Counted from the first letter of the stretch, positions 13,306 through 47,419 are shown. The stretch is 50,000 bases of DNA from Anaeromyces robustus (GCA_002104895.1 MCFG01000413.1:2501-52500); one strand, 5' to 3'. Translations and numbers: made by a program. Notes: a model not told the origin generated them from the sequence alone.

Positions 13306-14996
13306 CTACAAAAAATAGATGACAATAAAAATGGTAAAATAAAATCAATTGATGATAAAATGAAAATTTCAAACGAATCAAATAAAAAATTAGAATCCAA
13401 AAGCAATTTAAATGACAATGAAAATTTAACAAATTCCTATAAAATTTTAAATTTATCAAATAAAAATGATATAAATAATATAAAAAAAGATAGTACAAAA
13501 CAATTAAAAAATTCTGGAATTAAAAAAATTAAAAATGAAAAAAGTAAGATCGATTATGGTATAATAGATAATACTAAAAAAGATAATCAAAGTGAAAATT
13601 TAAATCCAATAAGTAAAGAAGGTATAATCTAATATTTACTTATACTTATATATATATATATATACACACCTATTTAATAATAAAATATTTTTATTTTATT
13701 TTATAAAAATTGAAAAATATAATATAAAAAAATAAAAAAATAAAATAAAATAAAATAAAATAAAAATAATAATAATAAAAAATGAAAATATTCATTATTT
13801 TTATTATTATTTATAATTTTTTTTTTTTTTTTAAAAAAAATATTTTATTATTTAATATTATTTTAATATATATAATATATTTTTTATATATTATTTATTT
13901 TATTTTATTTATTTTTTTTTTTTTTATGAATTATTTCTTCTTTAAGGATCATCAAATAATAATAGAATTAATAATTCGGATATTAATATTAATAAACGAA
14001 AAAATGAAGAAGAAATAAATACAAATGAATTAAAAAAATTAAAATCCTTTGATACTGTTAAAAATAATTTAAATAATAGAGAAAATTTAAAAACATTAGA
14101 TGATAAAAATAATAGTAATATGGGTAATAATTATAAAAATGATAATATTCTAATGAATTCAAGTACTAATAAAAATATAAATAAAAATAATATTAATGGA
14201 CCAATACTAACTCAATCTTTAAATTCAACTATTCAAAATAATAATAATAATAATAATCCAATGAAAATGAATCATAATTCTACTAAAGGTAATTTAAATT
14301 TAAATATGAGCAATGATAATTATAATAATGAGTCTATGAAAAATCAAAATATAATTCAGAATAAACAAAATATGATACAAGATAATTATAATAGTCCTCG
14401 TTCTATAAAACCCCAAAGTAATAATCAAGGAATAAATTATAATCAAAATAAAAATAATTCAAATCAAATGAATTTTCAAAATGATATAAATTTAAATAAT
14501 GATAAATTTATTAATAGAAGTCCTATACCGAAAAATGTAAATATTCCTCAAAATAATTATAATAATAATTCAATGAATAATTCAAGAATATCATCAGATT
14601 TTCAAAATAAGCAAATTATGAATAGAAACGATAAAAATAGAAATAGTATAGATTATAGTAATATGGATAATAATTATTCAAGAGAGAAAAATTCAATGAA
14701 TTTAAAATCAAATATTAAAACCGAAAACAATGGAATGGTACAACTTATGAATAACGATTATAATCAATATTATAATAATAATAATAATAATAATAACAAT
14801 AGCAATAGCAATAATAATAATAATAATAATAACAATGATGGTATTAATAATAGAAATAATAATTTTCGTCAAACACATCTTCAAAATATATTAAGTAATC
14901 AAAATCGAATGAATAATAATAATAAGAATAGTAATTCAAATTCAAGTAGTAATAATATGATCAGTGGAAGTAGTAACTCAAGTTTTAACTATAATT

Positions 14997-15059
<63 letters not shown>

Positions 15060-16477
15060 TAGATAATTATACAAGAAGAAGTTCTTATAGTAGTGGATTA
15101 ATAAAAGAAAATAAAGTAAATAAATCTTTAAAATATAGTTATTCGGATTGCGGTTCACCAACTACGAATTATTCAAAAATAAATAATAATGGAAATATAA
15201 ATAATAATAATAACAATAATTTCCATGGAAATATAAATAATAATAATAATAATAATCAACTTCAAAGTTTTCAAGGTGATAAAATGTCTAAATATTCTCA
15301 AAAATTAGGTTTAAATATGAATAACCAAAATAATAAAAAAGATATAAATGTAAGTAATATTAATAATATTAATATATTAAAAATTAATAATTTTTAACTA
15401 AGAATTAATAAATTAATTTAATAATTTAACTAACTAATAAATAATTATTTTTTTTTATATACAATAATAATTACAATAATAATAATAATTATAATAATTC
15501 ATCAATTTATAAGTATTTATCACAAACTAAAAATATGACAGAATCTAATAAAGGAAATTATAATATGGATAATTATTCAAATAATAATAATAATAATATG
15601 AATAATTTTAATGTACCTAATACAAATTCTTATAATAATAATAATAATTTTGTAAATAATAGTAATAGTAATAACAATAATAATTATTCGGTACAAAATC
15701 AAAAACAACAAAATAATAGATCAACAATTCATAATCAAAATCAAAGTTATTATTCACCTATGTCACAATCACAAAATGAAATGATAAAATCAAATAGTAA
15801 ATATGAATATTTTATTATAATATAAAATTATATATAATTATAATTAATTAACTTTTTTTTTTTTTTTTTTTTTTTAATAATTATTTAAAAATAAGGTACT
15901 TTCAACGATAATAATATTTATATTGATGAAGATGAAAATTTAAAGCATGCACATATGTATAGAGCAAATAATACACAATTCCAAAAAGCAAATTCACATA
16001 GTAAAATACAAAATCAACGTCAAAATATGGATAAAAATCAAAATATATTTTCTTCCTCATCATCTTATAATAATAATAATATGAACAATGTAAATAACAT
16101 GAATAATAGCAATATAAATAATATGAATAATAACAATATGAATAATAATATGAATAATATGAATAATATGAATAATATAAATAATAACAATATGAATAAT
16201 AATATGAATAATATAAACATGAATAATATGAATAATAACAATATGAATAATATGAATAACAATAACATGAATAATAATAATATTAATAACAATAATATGA
16301 ATATGAATATGAATATGAATATGAATAATAATAATAATATAAATATAAATAATAATAATCGAGGTATGACCAACAATAATATAAATATGAACAATAATAA
16401 TATGAATAATAATAATATGAATAATAATAATATGAATAATAATAATATGAATAATAATAATATGAATAATAATAATA

Positions 16478-16519
<42 letters not shown>

Positions 16520-17049
16520 TGAATATGAATATGAATACGAATATGAATATGAATATGAATATGAATATGAATATGAATACGAATAATAATATGAATAATA
16601 ATATGAATAATAATATGAATAACAATATAAATAACAATAATATGAACAATAATATGAATATGAACAATAATATGAATATGAATATGAATGTGAATATGAA
16701 TAATATAAATAACAATAATATGAATAATAATATGAATATGAATAATATGAATAATAATAATAATATGAATAATAATATGAATAATAATATGAGTAATATG
16801 AATAATAATATGGGTAACAATAATAATAACAATAATAATATGAATATGAATACGAACATGAATATGAATAAAATGCCATATAGAAATCATTATGATAATT
16901 CTAATCGTAATGATATGAAATCAAGAAATAATAGAATTTCAACTCCAAATCCTAATAATATGAATTATTCATATAATAATTCCCCTCGTATGAATAATTC
17001 TCCACGTATGAATATTTCACCACGTATGAATAATTCAAATAACTTTAAT

Positions 17050-17115
<66 letters not shown>

Positions 17116-17448
17116 TATAATTATAATTATAATTATGATAATAATTCCAAAGGAAATAATCAAAATTACAATTATGAGTCTAATTACAATTCAAATAATT
17201 CTATGAGTGAAAAAAGAAATGATGAATCTAGAAATGATATAGGATCATATAATAATATGGATAAAAAATATAATAATTATTATGGAGAAAATAATGATAA
17301 AACTATGTATTCTGGTAGTAGTAATTATAGTGAATACCATAATAATATGAACAATAACAATAGAGATCAAAGTAATAAAATGTATAATAATAACAATGAA
17401 AATAATAATAATAATTATTATATGAACAAATCAATAAATATGAATATC

Positions 17449-17512
<64 letters not shown>

Positions 17513-17940
17513 GACCAAATAGAAATGATTATAATAATAAAAATACAATATATCAAAAATCAAATTCTAATAATTTCAATTCAAATAATAATATGTATGG
17601 TTTCAAAAATTCAGATACATTTGATAACGAAAATTTATCTAGTTCTTCATATAATAATCAAGATTCAAATAAAAATATAAATTATAGAAATGATAATATG
17701 CAACGCCAAAACATTTCATATAATAATTATGACAATTATAATAACCGACGTAATAGTATAAATAGTAATGGTAGTAATAGTAATAATAATAATAACAATA
17801 ATAATTATAATTATAGATATAATTATAATAATAATAATAATAATAATGACAATAATAACAACAATAATATGAATTATATACCAGAATATTCAAATAATAA
17901 TAACAATAATTCACCTTATATAAATTATAGAAATAATAAT

Positions 17941-17983
<43 letters not shown>

Positions 17984-18060
17984 TGAATCAATCAGGCAAT
18001 CCTTTGACACCAAAATCTTCAAAAAGATTAGGTGGTATTAATTCGTTACTAAATGATTAA
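10228..18060 (+). CDS. Extended-PHD zinc-finger protein with giant Asn-rich low-complexity tail
   Basis: Exons: 10228-10260, 10406-10427, 10554-10611, 10933-10957, 11117-11340, 11563-11992, 12144-12160, 12288-12382, 12551-13621, 13947-15349, 15514-15796, 15896-18060 (1941 aa, no internal stop). Residues 14-46 hold a shortened finger, CxxC ... CxxC (C14, C17, C36, C39). Residues 48-151 hold an extended PHD: C48/C51, H68, C71, W74, C98xxC101, C111, C119, FH124, C127, C148, H151, in the order seen in JADE, BRPF and AF10 chromatin readers. A KR/RRR stretch follows, then an acidic block (about 185-230), a predicted coiled coil (about 320-370), and over 1300 residues dominated by Asn. Residues about 1282-1546 are a Met-Asn repeat; three SPRMN motifs follow near 1583-1602, and the protein ends KRLGGINSLLND. 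Probable role: nuclear histone-tail binding with a disordered, assembly-prone tail (inference). Nothing catalytic is visible. The first PHD is too short to be canonical. Confidence 0.82.
12384..12440 (+). repeat. (ATT)n array in intron 8 of the ePHD gene
   Basis: Begins directly at the donor after exon 12288-12382. Untranslated, and in the opposite orientation to the exonic AAT runs. Confidence 0.8.
14996..15059 (+). repeat. In-frame (AAT)n, poly-Asn
   Basis: A pure AAT run coding about 20 consecutive Asn within exon 10 of the ePHD gene. Similar shorter runs lie at 14773-14835, 17051-17116 (AAC then AAT) and 17451-17512. Confidence 0.85.
16078..16870 (+). repeat. Met-Asn hexanucleotide-like repeat block
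   Basis: About 790 bp built from AATATG, AATAATATG and AATAACAATATG units. It codes NM, NNM and NNNM steps (residues about 1282-1546) with almost no other amino acid. The same DNA leaves long stop-free shadow frames on the opposite strand (HI, FI/LL and SY repeats), which are not genes. Confidence 0.9.
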
Positions 18061-18503
18061 ATTTAATTTTGATATATAATCATTTCTATTATTATTATTT
18101 TAACCAAGTTTAATAATAAGAAAAGATTTTTTTTTTTCTTTTTTATTGATATTATTTATTCATATATTATAGTTAAATATATATATATACATTTATTATA
18201 TATATATATTTTTTCTTTTTCTTTTTATTATTAATATTGTTATATATATTTATTTCTAAGTTTTTTTATATATACGTTATTATTTCAATTTATAATTTCT
18301 TTTTTTTTTTTTGCTTAAAAAAAAAATTATTAGATTATTATTATATTATTGTTTAAATTTTCATTTTACAATTATATTTTAATTTTTATTCTATTTTTAT
18401 TTATTTATTTTTATTTATTTATTAATTTATATTTAATTTAAAAATAATACTTTTATATATTTTTATTATCTTTATAATATATACATATAAAGTAAAATAT
18501 AAA

Positions 18504-18600
18504 ACTATTTTTTTTTTTATAAAAATGATTATATAATATATCTATAAATATAACACTATTTTTTTATAAAAATGATTATATAATATATCTATAAATATAT
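18504..18600 (+). repeat. Tandem duplication of a ~51-bp unit
   Basis: Two near-identical copies (18504-18554 and 18555-18600). Each starts ACTATT, continues through a T run and TATAAAAATGATTATATAAT, and ends CTATAAATATA. They differ mainly in the length of the T run. Confidence 0.85.
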
Positions 18601-18943
18601 ATATATATTTTTAATAAATATATATATTAATAATTATAATCTTTATTAATATCATATATTTCATTATAAAAAAAATAATAATTATTATTAAATAATAATA
18701 ATAAAATATTAATAACACATAAAAAAAATACATCTTTCTTATATATATATAATATTATATTCATTCTTTATTTGAATATATAGTTAAATTTTTTTTTCTA
18801 AATAGTTATTTTTCATTATATTTCATTACTTATTACAATTTGTTATTTAAATACTTTTTCTTAAGCTTTACATAGACTTCACTCTTTTCTTTTTACCATA
18901 TTAATATTTATTTTTTATTAAATTTATCAGTATCTTTAATAAA

Positions 18944-19147
<204 letters not shown>

Positions 19148-19377
19148 TTCGATTCTATTTACAATTTACTTCTTTACTCTATTACAAAAAAATGAAAAAA
19201 AAAAAAAATTAAGGGGTATAATTTGATTTTTAGAATTTTATAAAAAATAAAAAAAGTAATATATGCATTATCTTTCTGATAGTATAATAATAGAAATATT
19301 TCTAATTCTCTACATATAATATAAATAATTATGAATATAATTATATATATATAGTAAAATACTTTTTAATCATTAAT

Positions 19378-32160
<12,783 letters not shown>

Positions 32161-32590
32161 TTCATTTATTTAGTTTTTAGATTATTTCTCTATTATGTAT
32201 TTATTAAAGAATTATTTTATTAAATATATTAAAAATTAATTTTAAAATTAAAAATATTATTTTTAACCAATAATAATTTTGTTTTGTATTTACGATAAAT
32301 ATCAAAATTGAAATATATTTTAATCTTAATTACAATAAACATTTTAAAATTTGTATTTATGAATAATATATACAATTACAATATTTTTTTTATAAAATCT
32401 TTTTTTTTTTTGACAAATTTTTAACAAAAACAAATATTATCTATTAATAATTATTAACAAGTTTTATTCATTATTTATTTATAATATATTAATATATTAT
32501 TAATTATAATAATTTATATTTATATAAAAAATTAATTACTAAAAAATTTATATAATTTCAAATGAAAATATAACATTTTATTATTTTACA
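32161..32590. promoter_or_regulatory. Shared divergent promoter region
   Basis: About 430 bp separate the start codons of the TPR gene (-) and the LRR gene (+). No other coding sequence fits, so both promoters and 5' UTRs must lie here. The sequence is AT-rich with a T10 run at 32400-32411. No specific factor site can be called. Confidence 0.55.
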
Positions 32591-35152
32591 ATGAGTAAAA
32601 TTAATTTAAGCAATAGTACTATTATTTATAGTCCAATTATATCTAATAATCAAAGTAAGAATAACTTAGTATATAATAATAGTAATTCAAATGCTAATTC
32701 AAATGTTAGTTTAATATTGGAAAATGGTAAATAATGTTATAATATATAATATCAATAGTTTTAAATATACATATATATATCTTTTATAACATACACATAT
32801 TAAATATATTTTAAGATAGGATGAAAGGAAAAAACAAAAGTATTATAAATTTGAACTTACAATTCAATGATGATAAGGAGCATTTTAATAATGATAATGT
32901 TGAAAATAATCTCGGAATTATAATTAAAAAAAGAAATAATAAAAAAAATGTAACATTTAAAATGAACTACGATGATAGTAAAAAATATATGGAAATTTCA
33001 CATTTATTAGATGGGTATTTTATGGTATTTTATATTTAATTTAAAATTGCGATTTTAGTAGTTAATTTATTTAAAATAATAAATATCAGTAATAATATAA
33101 AAAAACTATTATAATAATAAAAAAAATAGTTAAACTGTTCAAATAAAGATAAGCCCGAAAGTGTTTTTTCCTTACATATTGAAGATAGAAATTTGGAATA
33201 TGTAATGGAACAAGATACAATGCTATTTACAAATGTGGAAGTAATTCATGCAGCTGAAAATAAACTTCAAATGCATAATTTTAAAAATTTTCCTAAATTA
33301 AGAACTTTAAATTTGCAATGTAATGGCATAACGAAACTAGAAAGTATAGAAATTATATATAATTTTCATCATTTACAAGTTCGTATAATATAATTTTTTT
33401 ATTATTATTGAAATCAAAAAACTTATACATAATAACATCAAAAAAAAAATATTATTTCTAATTTTTCTTTTTTTATATTATTATTCAATAGTATTTGGAT
33501 TTATCGTTTAATAGAATTGCACCATCTTCATTAACTGTACTATCATTATTACCAAATTTAGTACATCTTAACATTGGATATAATGAATTAAATATATTAC
33601 CGGTAAATCCTGATCCTGATTTAAGCATTATTATTCAAAAAATTATGGATAAATATAACAAAGTTGGTGAAGAAATTGCAGAACATGATTTAAAAAATAT
33701 AGAAGATAAAAAAAAAGATAATTCAAAAAAAGAATCAATATATATAAGTGATGAATATATAAAGCAGTATAATCATGCTCTTAGAGCATATTATCAAATG
33801 AAAAAGGGAAATGAAACTATTGGTATGAAATACATAAAATAATAAATTTTATTATAAATATATTAAAACTTTATATAACAATTTCGTATTTCTTATGTAT
33901 TATAAATATGTTTTTATACTTAATATAATACACAGTTGAAGTTAAAATGAATAAAGGTTTTAAATTATTACAAACTTTAATTCTTGAAAATAATAATTTA
34001 GAAAGTCAAGAATATTTGTTATCACTGTCACAGCTTCCAGAGTAAATAATCACAATAATATAAACAAATTGATACTACTAATTATATTAATAATATTATT
34101 AATATTATAATTATTATTACTAATAAAATTTTTAATTATTTATATACACATAGATTACAAATTTTAAATATAAATAAAAATAAATTTAGATCATTTTTAT
34201 GTTTTTATCCTCCAAAATCATCAGAATCATCAAGTTCAAATAATTCTAGTAGAGTAAACACAGCATATGGAATACTTGGTGGAAGAAAATTTGATGGTTT
34301 TAAGAAATTAAAAGAGTTTTCTTTTACTTTTAATTATATTGATAATTTGGAAGCATTAATGGGAATTATATGGCTTCCAAAATTAAAAAGAGTATATCTT
34401 GAAGGAAATCCTGTCATGAGAAAATGTCGATATAAAACAAAATTTAAACAAGATGGTAAATTCCATTTTTTTTTAATTAATTGTTTATAATTAATATATT
34501 AATTATATTATATAATAAATAAAAAGGTAATATTCATATATATTTATATTATATACATTTATATATTTATATATATATAGAAATATGTTTTGATCCGCTA
34601 AAAATATTACCTTCTATATACATGATTTCAATATGTGATCCAATATATCTTAAAGAAGCAGATAATATATTACCAACACCAAATCAAAATAGTAACAACA
34701 ATTTTGACATAACTCTTTTATATAATACTAAATTGAAGAATAAATTCAATGTAGCATTCACCCATAAAGTTAAGAATGATATATTAGATGATCCTAGCCT
34801 AAGAAAAACTGTAAGGAGAGAATTTAAATATACAGATAACGAAATTAAAAACATTGTTAGAAATGGAAAATTACCGTCCTTAAAAGATATTAAAGAAATG
34901 ATTAAAAAACGAAATCAAGAAATTGATCCATATGATATTGTCGCAAAAAGTATAGTATCTGTAGAAAAAGGAAAAAATGTAACTATAAATTCAACCGACA
35001 ATATTGAAAACAATAATGTAACATCATTTGATATCAGTAAAAACAAAACTTTCCTTACTGATGTTAATATCATTGAAGATAAACAAAAAAATAATTTTGA
35101 TACGGAGAATAAAAATGAAGAATCAAATTATTATAATATTAATAACAATAAC

Positions 35153-35192
<40 letters not shown>

Positions 35193-35817
35193 GTAATATA
35201 AGTGATGAGAATGAAGATGACACTGATATATTTGATCTAGATTCTTGTCTCGATTCTGATACAGACTCAGAAGAAGAAGAAAACCTAAATATGAATATGC
35301 AAGAAAGTCTTCGTGCTCTTAGGCATATGTTAAAATGTGCATGTGTAGAATCGTATAATGATGCTAATTTCAATAAACCAACTTGTAATAGTAGAATCAA
35401 AAGATGGAATAATAAAAAAGGTATATTAATAATAATAAATAATAAAAATAAAATATAAAAAAATAACCTTTGCTAAAATTTACTTATAAATTCTCTATTT
35501 ATTAGATAAAAAACAAAAACCAAAAAAGAAAGATAATTTTAGTTTTGATAAAATAAAGAAATTAATGAAAAAAGCAGAAAGTAATCTTTCCATTATTGAA
35601 GCAAACTTAGGTATATTTATTAGTTTAATTATATCAAAAAAAATCTTAATAGCATTTAAAAAATAATAATTAATTTAAAAATTTTATCCCTTTATATATA
35701 ATAGATGATATCTTAAAAAGTGATTCATCTCAAAGAATTATCGAGAAAAGTAAACAACTTTTAAAAGATACACAAGACCAATATAACGCAATTTATGATC
35801 AGATAATAAAAATATAA
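32591..35817 (+). CDS. Leucine-rich-repeat protein, XRRA1-like
   Basis: Exons: 32591-32726, 32816-33024, 33130-33378, 33492-33822, 33936-34041, 34154-34455, 34581-35420, 35506-35610, 35705-35817 (796 aa, phases consistent). Residues about 116-310 carry leucine-rich repeats: LRTLNLQCNGITKLESI, YLDLSFNRIAPSSLTVLSLL, VHLNIGYNELNILP. A further repeat group in exons 5 and 6 (LQTLILENNNL, LQILNINKNKF, LKRVYLEGNPV) ends in an LRR-cap-like element. A HLLDGYFM segment sits upstream of the first repeat. The order of this segment, a short first LRR block, a charged insert and a second LRR block fits my recollection of X-ray radiation resistance-associated protein 1, a poorly understood LRR family of metazoa and some flagellated lineages. 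The C-terminal half is polar, with an Asn run, an acidic stretch and a RALRHMLK motif, then short Lys-rich helices. Likely a protein-interaction scaffold; no signal peptide. Exon 2/3 splice choice is the least certain join. Confidence 0.7.
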
Positions 35818-43878
<8,061 letters not shown>

Positions 43879-44141
43879 ATTGTTGTATTAATATTTAATG
43901 ATAGTAATTGATTTATTAATGATAGTAATAGTATACGTATATATATCTATAATTTAGAATTATTTATCACATTTAGTTTTTTTTTTTTTTTTTTTTATTT
44001 TTCTTTGTAAGATTCCTTAAAATTTTTTAGAAATTAAAAATAAAAAAGACAAATATATTTTATTGAAATAAAATGTACATCATATTTCAATTTTTTGAAT
44101 AGTATACAATAATTAATAAATTCTAATTATAATAATAAATG

Positions 44142-44181
<40 letters not shown>

Positions 44182-45415
44182 TATATAATAATAACACTTA
44201 ATAATAATTAATTTATATTATATATTTTATAATAAATACTCTCTATCATAGTATATATATTTATATATATTTATATAATATATTCCATATTCAAAAAAAA
44301 TTGTACTATTAATAACACAAAATTAATGATAATACATTTAAGTATATTATTTATTATAAAATACAATTTAAAAATTTAAAAAAATTTTATAATCACAATT
44401 AAAAAAATAAATAATTAGATTATTCTAACATTTTATATAAATGTATCCATGATTCATACATATATTAACTTATAATTAATAAATAAATTTATTATAAATT
44501 TATTATAATTATACTTTATAAAACAAAAACAAAAATTATATATATATAAAATTATATACATAAAATGTAGTTATATTTTTAAATTCATAAATATATTAAT
44601 TTGTCTTAAAAAACTAAGAATATTATTGGATAAATTATTTAATATTATTGATTATTAAAATGATTAATAATCATATTTAAAAATGATATAATATATCATT
44701 ATATTTTTTATTTCTTCTATAAATTACATAAATAATTCTCAATAAAAATCATTAAACAATAAAAAAAAATATAATGAATAACTAATGATGATTCCAAAAT
44801 ATAATATATATATATATATAAAGTAAAAAAAAATATGTCTATAAATTTGTCTTAATGATAAGTTTTATTTACTTGTTAAATTAATAATATATATATCATA
44901 ATATATAATATATAAAATTTATAATTTGTATGTAATTTTTATGAATATATAAAGAAATATCGTTTTTAATAAATATTATATATAAACATTCAAGCTGATA
45001 TTTATATATATTAGAACATTAATATAAATAGTAAATATGATATCGCAGTGTTATATAAAAGAAATTAATTATTTCATTAACATTTTAAAAATCAGTTAAA
45101 CAACAATAATGTAAATAATTTATGTAGAATTAACATTTTTGATAAGTAATCTTTTACAAAAATTTTATTTTTAATTTTTTTATCTTTTTAATGTGTTTAC
45201 TTAAAATGGAAATATAAAACATTTATTCATTCAGAAGATTAATTATATTTATTTTTAATGATAAATCTCTTTTTTTTTACAATAAATATATGATTATTTA
45301 GGTAGTATTTTTTAGAATCATTCTATGAATAGTATACATCAATATGACTCAATAATTATAGAATAAATTAAAAAATTTTCTTAAGAAATCAATATAAATT
45401 AAAGAAATAATGGAA

Positions 45416-45469
<54 letters not shown>

Positions 45470-45597
45470 AAATATTAAAAATATTACTGAAAAAAAAGTT
45501 TATACGAATAATTAAATTTATTGAAGAAAATGAGCGATCAACTATTATATTCATATTCATAGTAATATTATTTCTTAACATAATTTATTATTAGTAT
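43879..45597. other. AT-rich intergenic DNA, no gene seen
   Basis: Holds the presumed promoter and 5' UTR of the Rho regulator at its left end, and a 38-nt poly(A) run at 44142-44179. A short (AAT)n lies at 45418-45448. There is no exon chain. Confidence 0.55.
44142..44179 (+). repeat. Poly(A) run of 38 nt
   Basis: A homopolymer about 265 bp upstream of the Rho-regulator start codon, one of the longest in the window. No retroposon body or target-site duplication was seen beside it. Confidence 0.85.
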
Positions 45598-46560
45598 TAC
45601 TATTAAAATAGAATAATGTGGTATTTTTTGAAATATTTCATTAATAAGTAAGCTTTTCTTATAATATTGCATAAGCATACATTTAATAATGGAGATTTTA
45701 TATAGTCATCTTTTTCATTAACTTCCAAAATAATATTATTTTATTACCATAGGACAAACATATAATATAAATAGATTCCTTTATTATCTTTTTCATCCAC
45801 TTCCCTAATATTATTATTTTTAGCGTCATCCTATCATAATAAATAACTTTTTCAACATTATCTACCACTAAAAAAGACTAAAGTTACAAATTCTTACTAA
45901 AAAAATTATTTCCATTTTTCATATTTTCAAATCAACATTACATTTATTAGTATAATCATTTATTAATTATTCTTCATAAATATTCTTCTACAATAATACA
46001 AATCAGGATACAAATTTAAAATAATATTTTTTCATTACAATACTCTATTAATAATTATTAGATTTCCATATTATAGTATTATATACCCATTAAAAGTGGA
46101 TATTTTACGTTTTTTCCTTTTTCATTCAATCCCAAAATAACTTCACTTTTATCTATATATTTAATTAATAGATGTTCCATATTAATTAATTAAATATTAT
46201 TTTGATAACATTCTAATATAAGTAGATATTGTCCATCCTAATTTTTTTGTTCCAAAAAAATATTTTATTAGCATATTTCTATAATAATAGATCTTAAATA
46301 TATATTATAATAATATAGACATAAAAAGATAATTTTCTTCATTTAATAACTAAATTTTGATTTGTATCATTTTTATTTTTTCTCATTAAAATTATTTCAA
46401 TAAAGTTATGAAGATTATTGTATTTCTCCTTTTCATTTTCCACTTTGTTTATATTAATTTCTTTTTCAAAAATGAATTCAACAACTGTTAAAAACTTTTT
46501 TTTTACATTTTATCCTCATATAATAGTAGATAATTTAATTTTTATTAAATATATTGTAAC
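45598..46560 (-). pseudogene. Decayed ankyrin-repeat gene fragment
   Basis: On the minus strand, periodic fragments of an ankyrin-repeat protein appear, broken by stops and frameshifts. Near 46180-46090: HLLIKYIDKSEVILGLNEK followed by YPLLMG, a stop, then YYNMEI, two stops and LLIEYCNEK. Near 45850-45790: REVDEKDNKG. Near 45735-45610: IILEVNEKDDYIKSPLLN followed by CLCNIIRKAYLLMKYFKKY. Near 46480-46380: EININKVENEKEKYNNLHNF. The pattern (I/L-L-x-x-N/D-E-K, then PLL, then N-x-E, then LL-x-Y) recurs. It is the repeat style I associate with the large ankyrin families of anaerobic gut fungi. No open frame longer than about 45 codons survives, so this is a relic. Its true ends are unclear; weaker resemblance may continue to about 46740. 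Confidence 0.6.
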
Positions 46561-47419
46561 AAAAATATATTATTTTATAACATATCATATAATACATTGA
46601 TAAAGAATAAGTTATATATTGTAGCATCTTATAAATTTTATATTAATCGTAAATTAAACTTTAAAAACTATAAAAAATATTTATAATTACAAATATTTTC
46701 TCTATTTTACTAATTTGACAAATAATATCTGTATTTTTTTGCAATAATTTTAGAGTTAATTAAAATTATATATATAAACTTTTTATAGCATTTCTATTAT
46801 CCTATAAATTTATGACAACTATTATTATTGTTTGTTAATATTTTTTATTTCTTAAATTTAATATTATTAAGTATTTAATATGTTTATGTAACTTTTTCTT
46901 AACTTTATTATTTGTATATATAAAAAAAAACCTTATAAAGCTTTTAAAAAACTTTGGTTATTTTATCTTTATTCCCTAATAATTGTATGTTTATATACTA
47001 ATATTTTATAAAAATACTTTTTTTTAAAAAATATTTTTTTTACACATAATAAAATACTTATTTAATTAAATTTTTAAAATTAAAAAACTATCATAATACA
47101 TTATTTAATATATTTTTAAGAAAAAAATTAATTAATTAATTATTATCAATCAATATTTACAAAAATTTTTTAATATTTTAACTTTATATAATTATATTAT
47201 ATTTTTAAATAATTTTTAATATATTTAAAAAAAAAATATATAAACACTTTGATGTGAATATTAAAAAATATATAAATATTAAAATGTTTCTTTTTTCTCT
47301 TTATTATTAAAAATTGAAATATATAAATATATAAAAATAAATAATTTGTACAAAAAAAAATAAATATTTTATTATAATATAATATATACCACTATAACCA
47401 CTTTAAAAAAATTATAAAA
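46561..47419. other. AT-rich intergenic DNA upstream of the DNAJC3-like gene
   Basis: No convincing coding or RNA signal. The 3' part should contain the promoter and 5' UTR of the co-chaperone gene. Confidence 0.55.

Noticed and set aside
16060-16890. Three long minus-strand frames coding His-Ile, Phe-Ile-Leu and Ser-Tyr repeats
   Set aside because: They are antisense shadows of the Met-Asn repeat on the plus strand. The plus strand joins in frame to unique protein sequence on both sides.
44142-44179. 38-nt poly(A) considered as the tail of a retroposed element
   Set aside because: No upstream body, no target-site duplication, and poly(A) runs of 20-30 nt are common throughout this window.
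46418-46600. Plus-strand 60-codon ORF
   Set aside because: It is antisense to the ankyrin relic and has A/T-driven composition.
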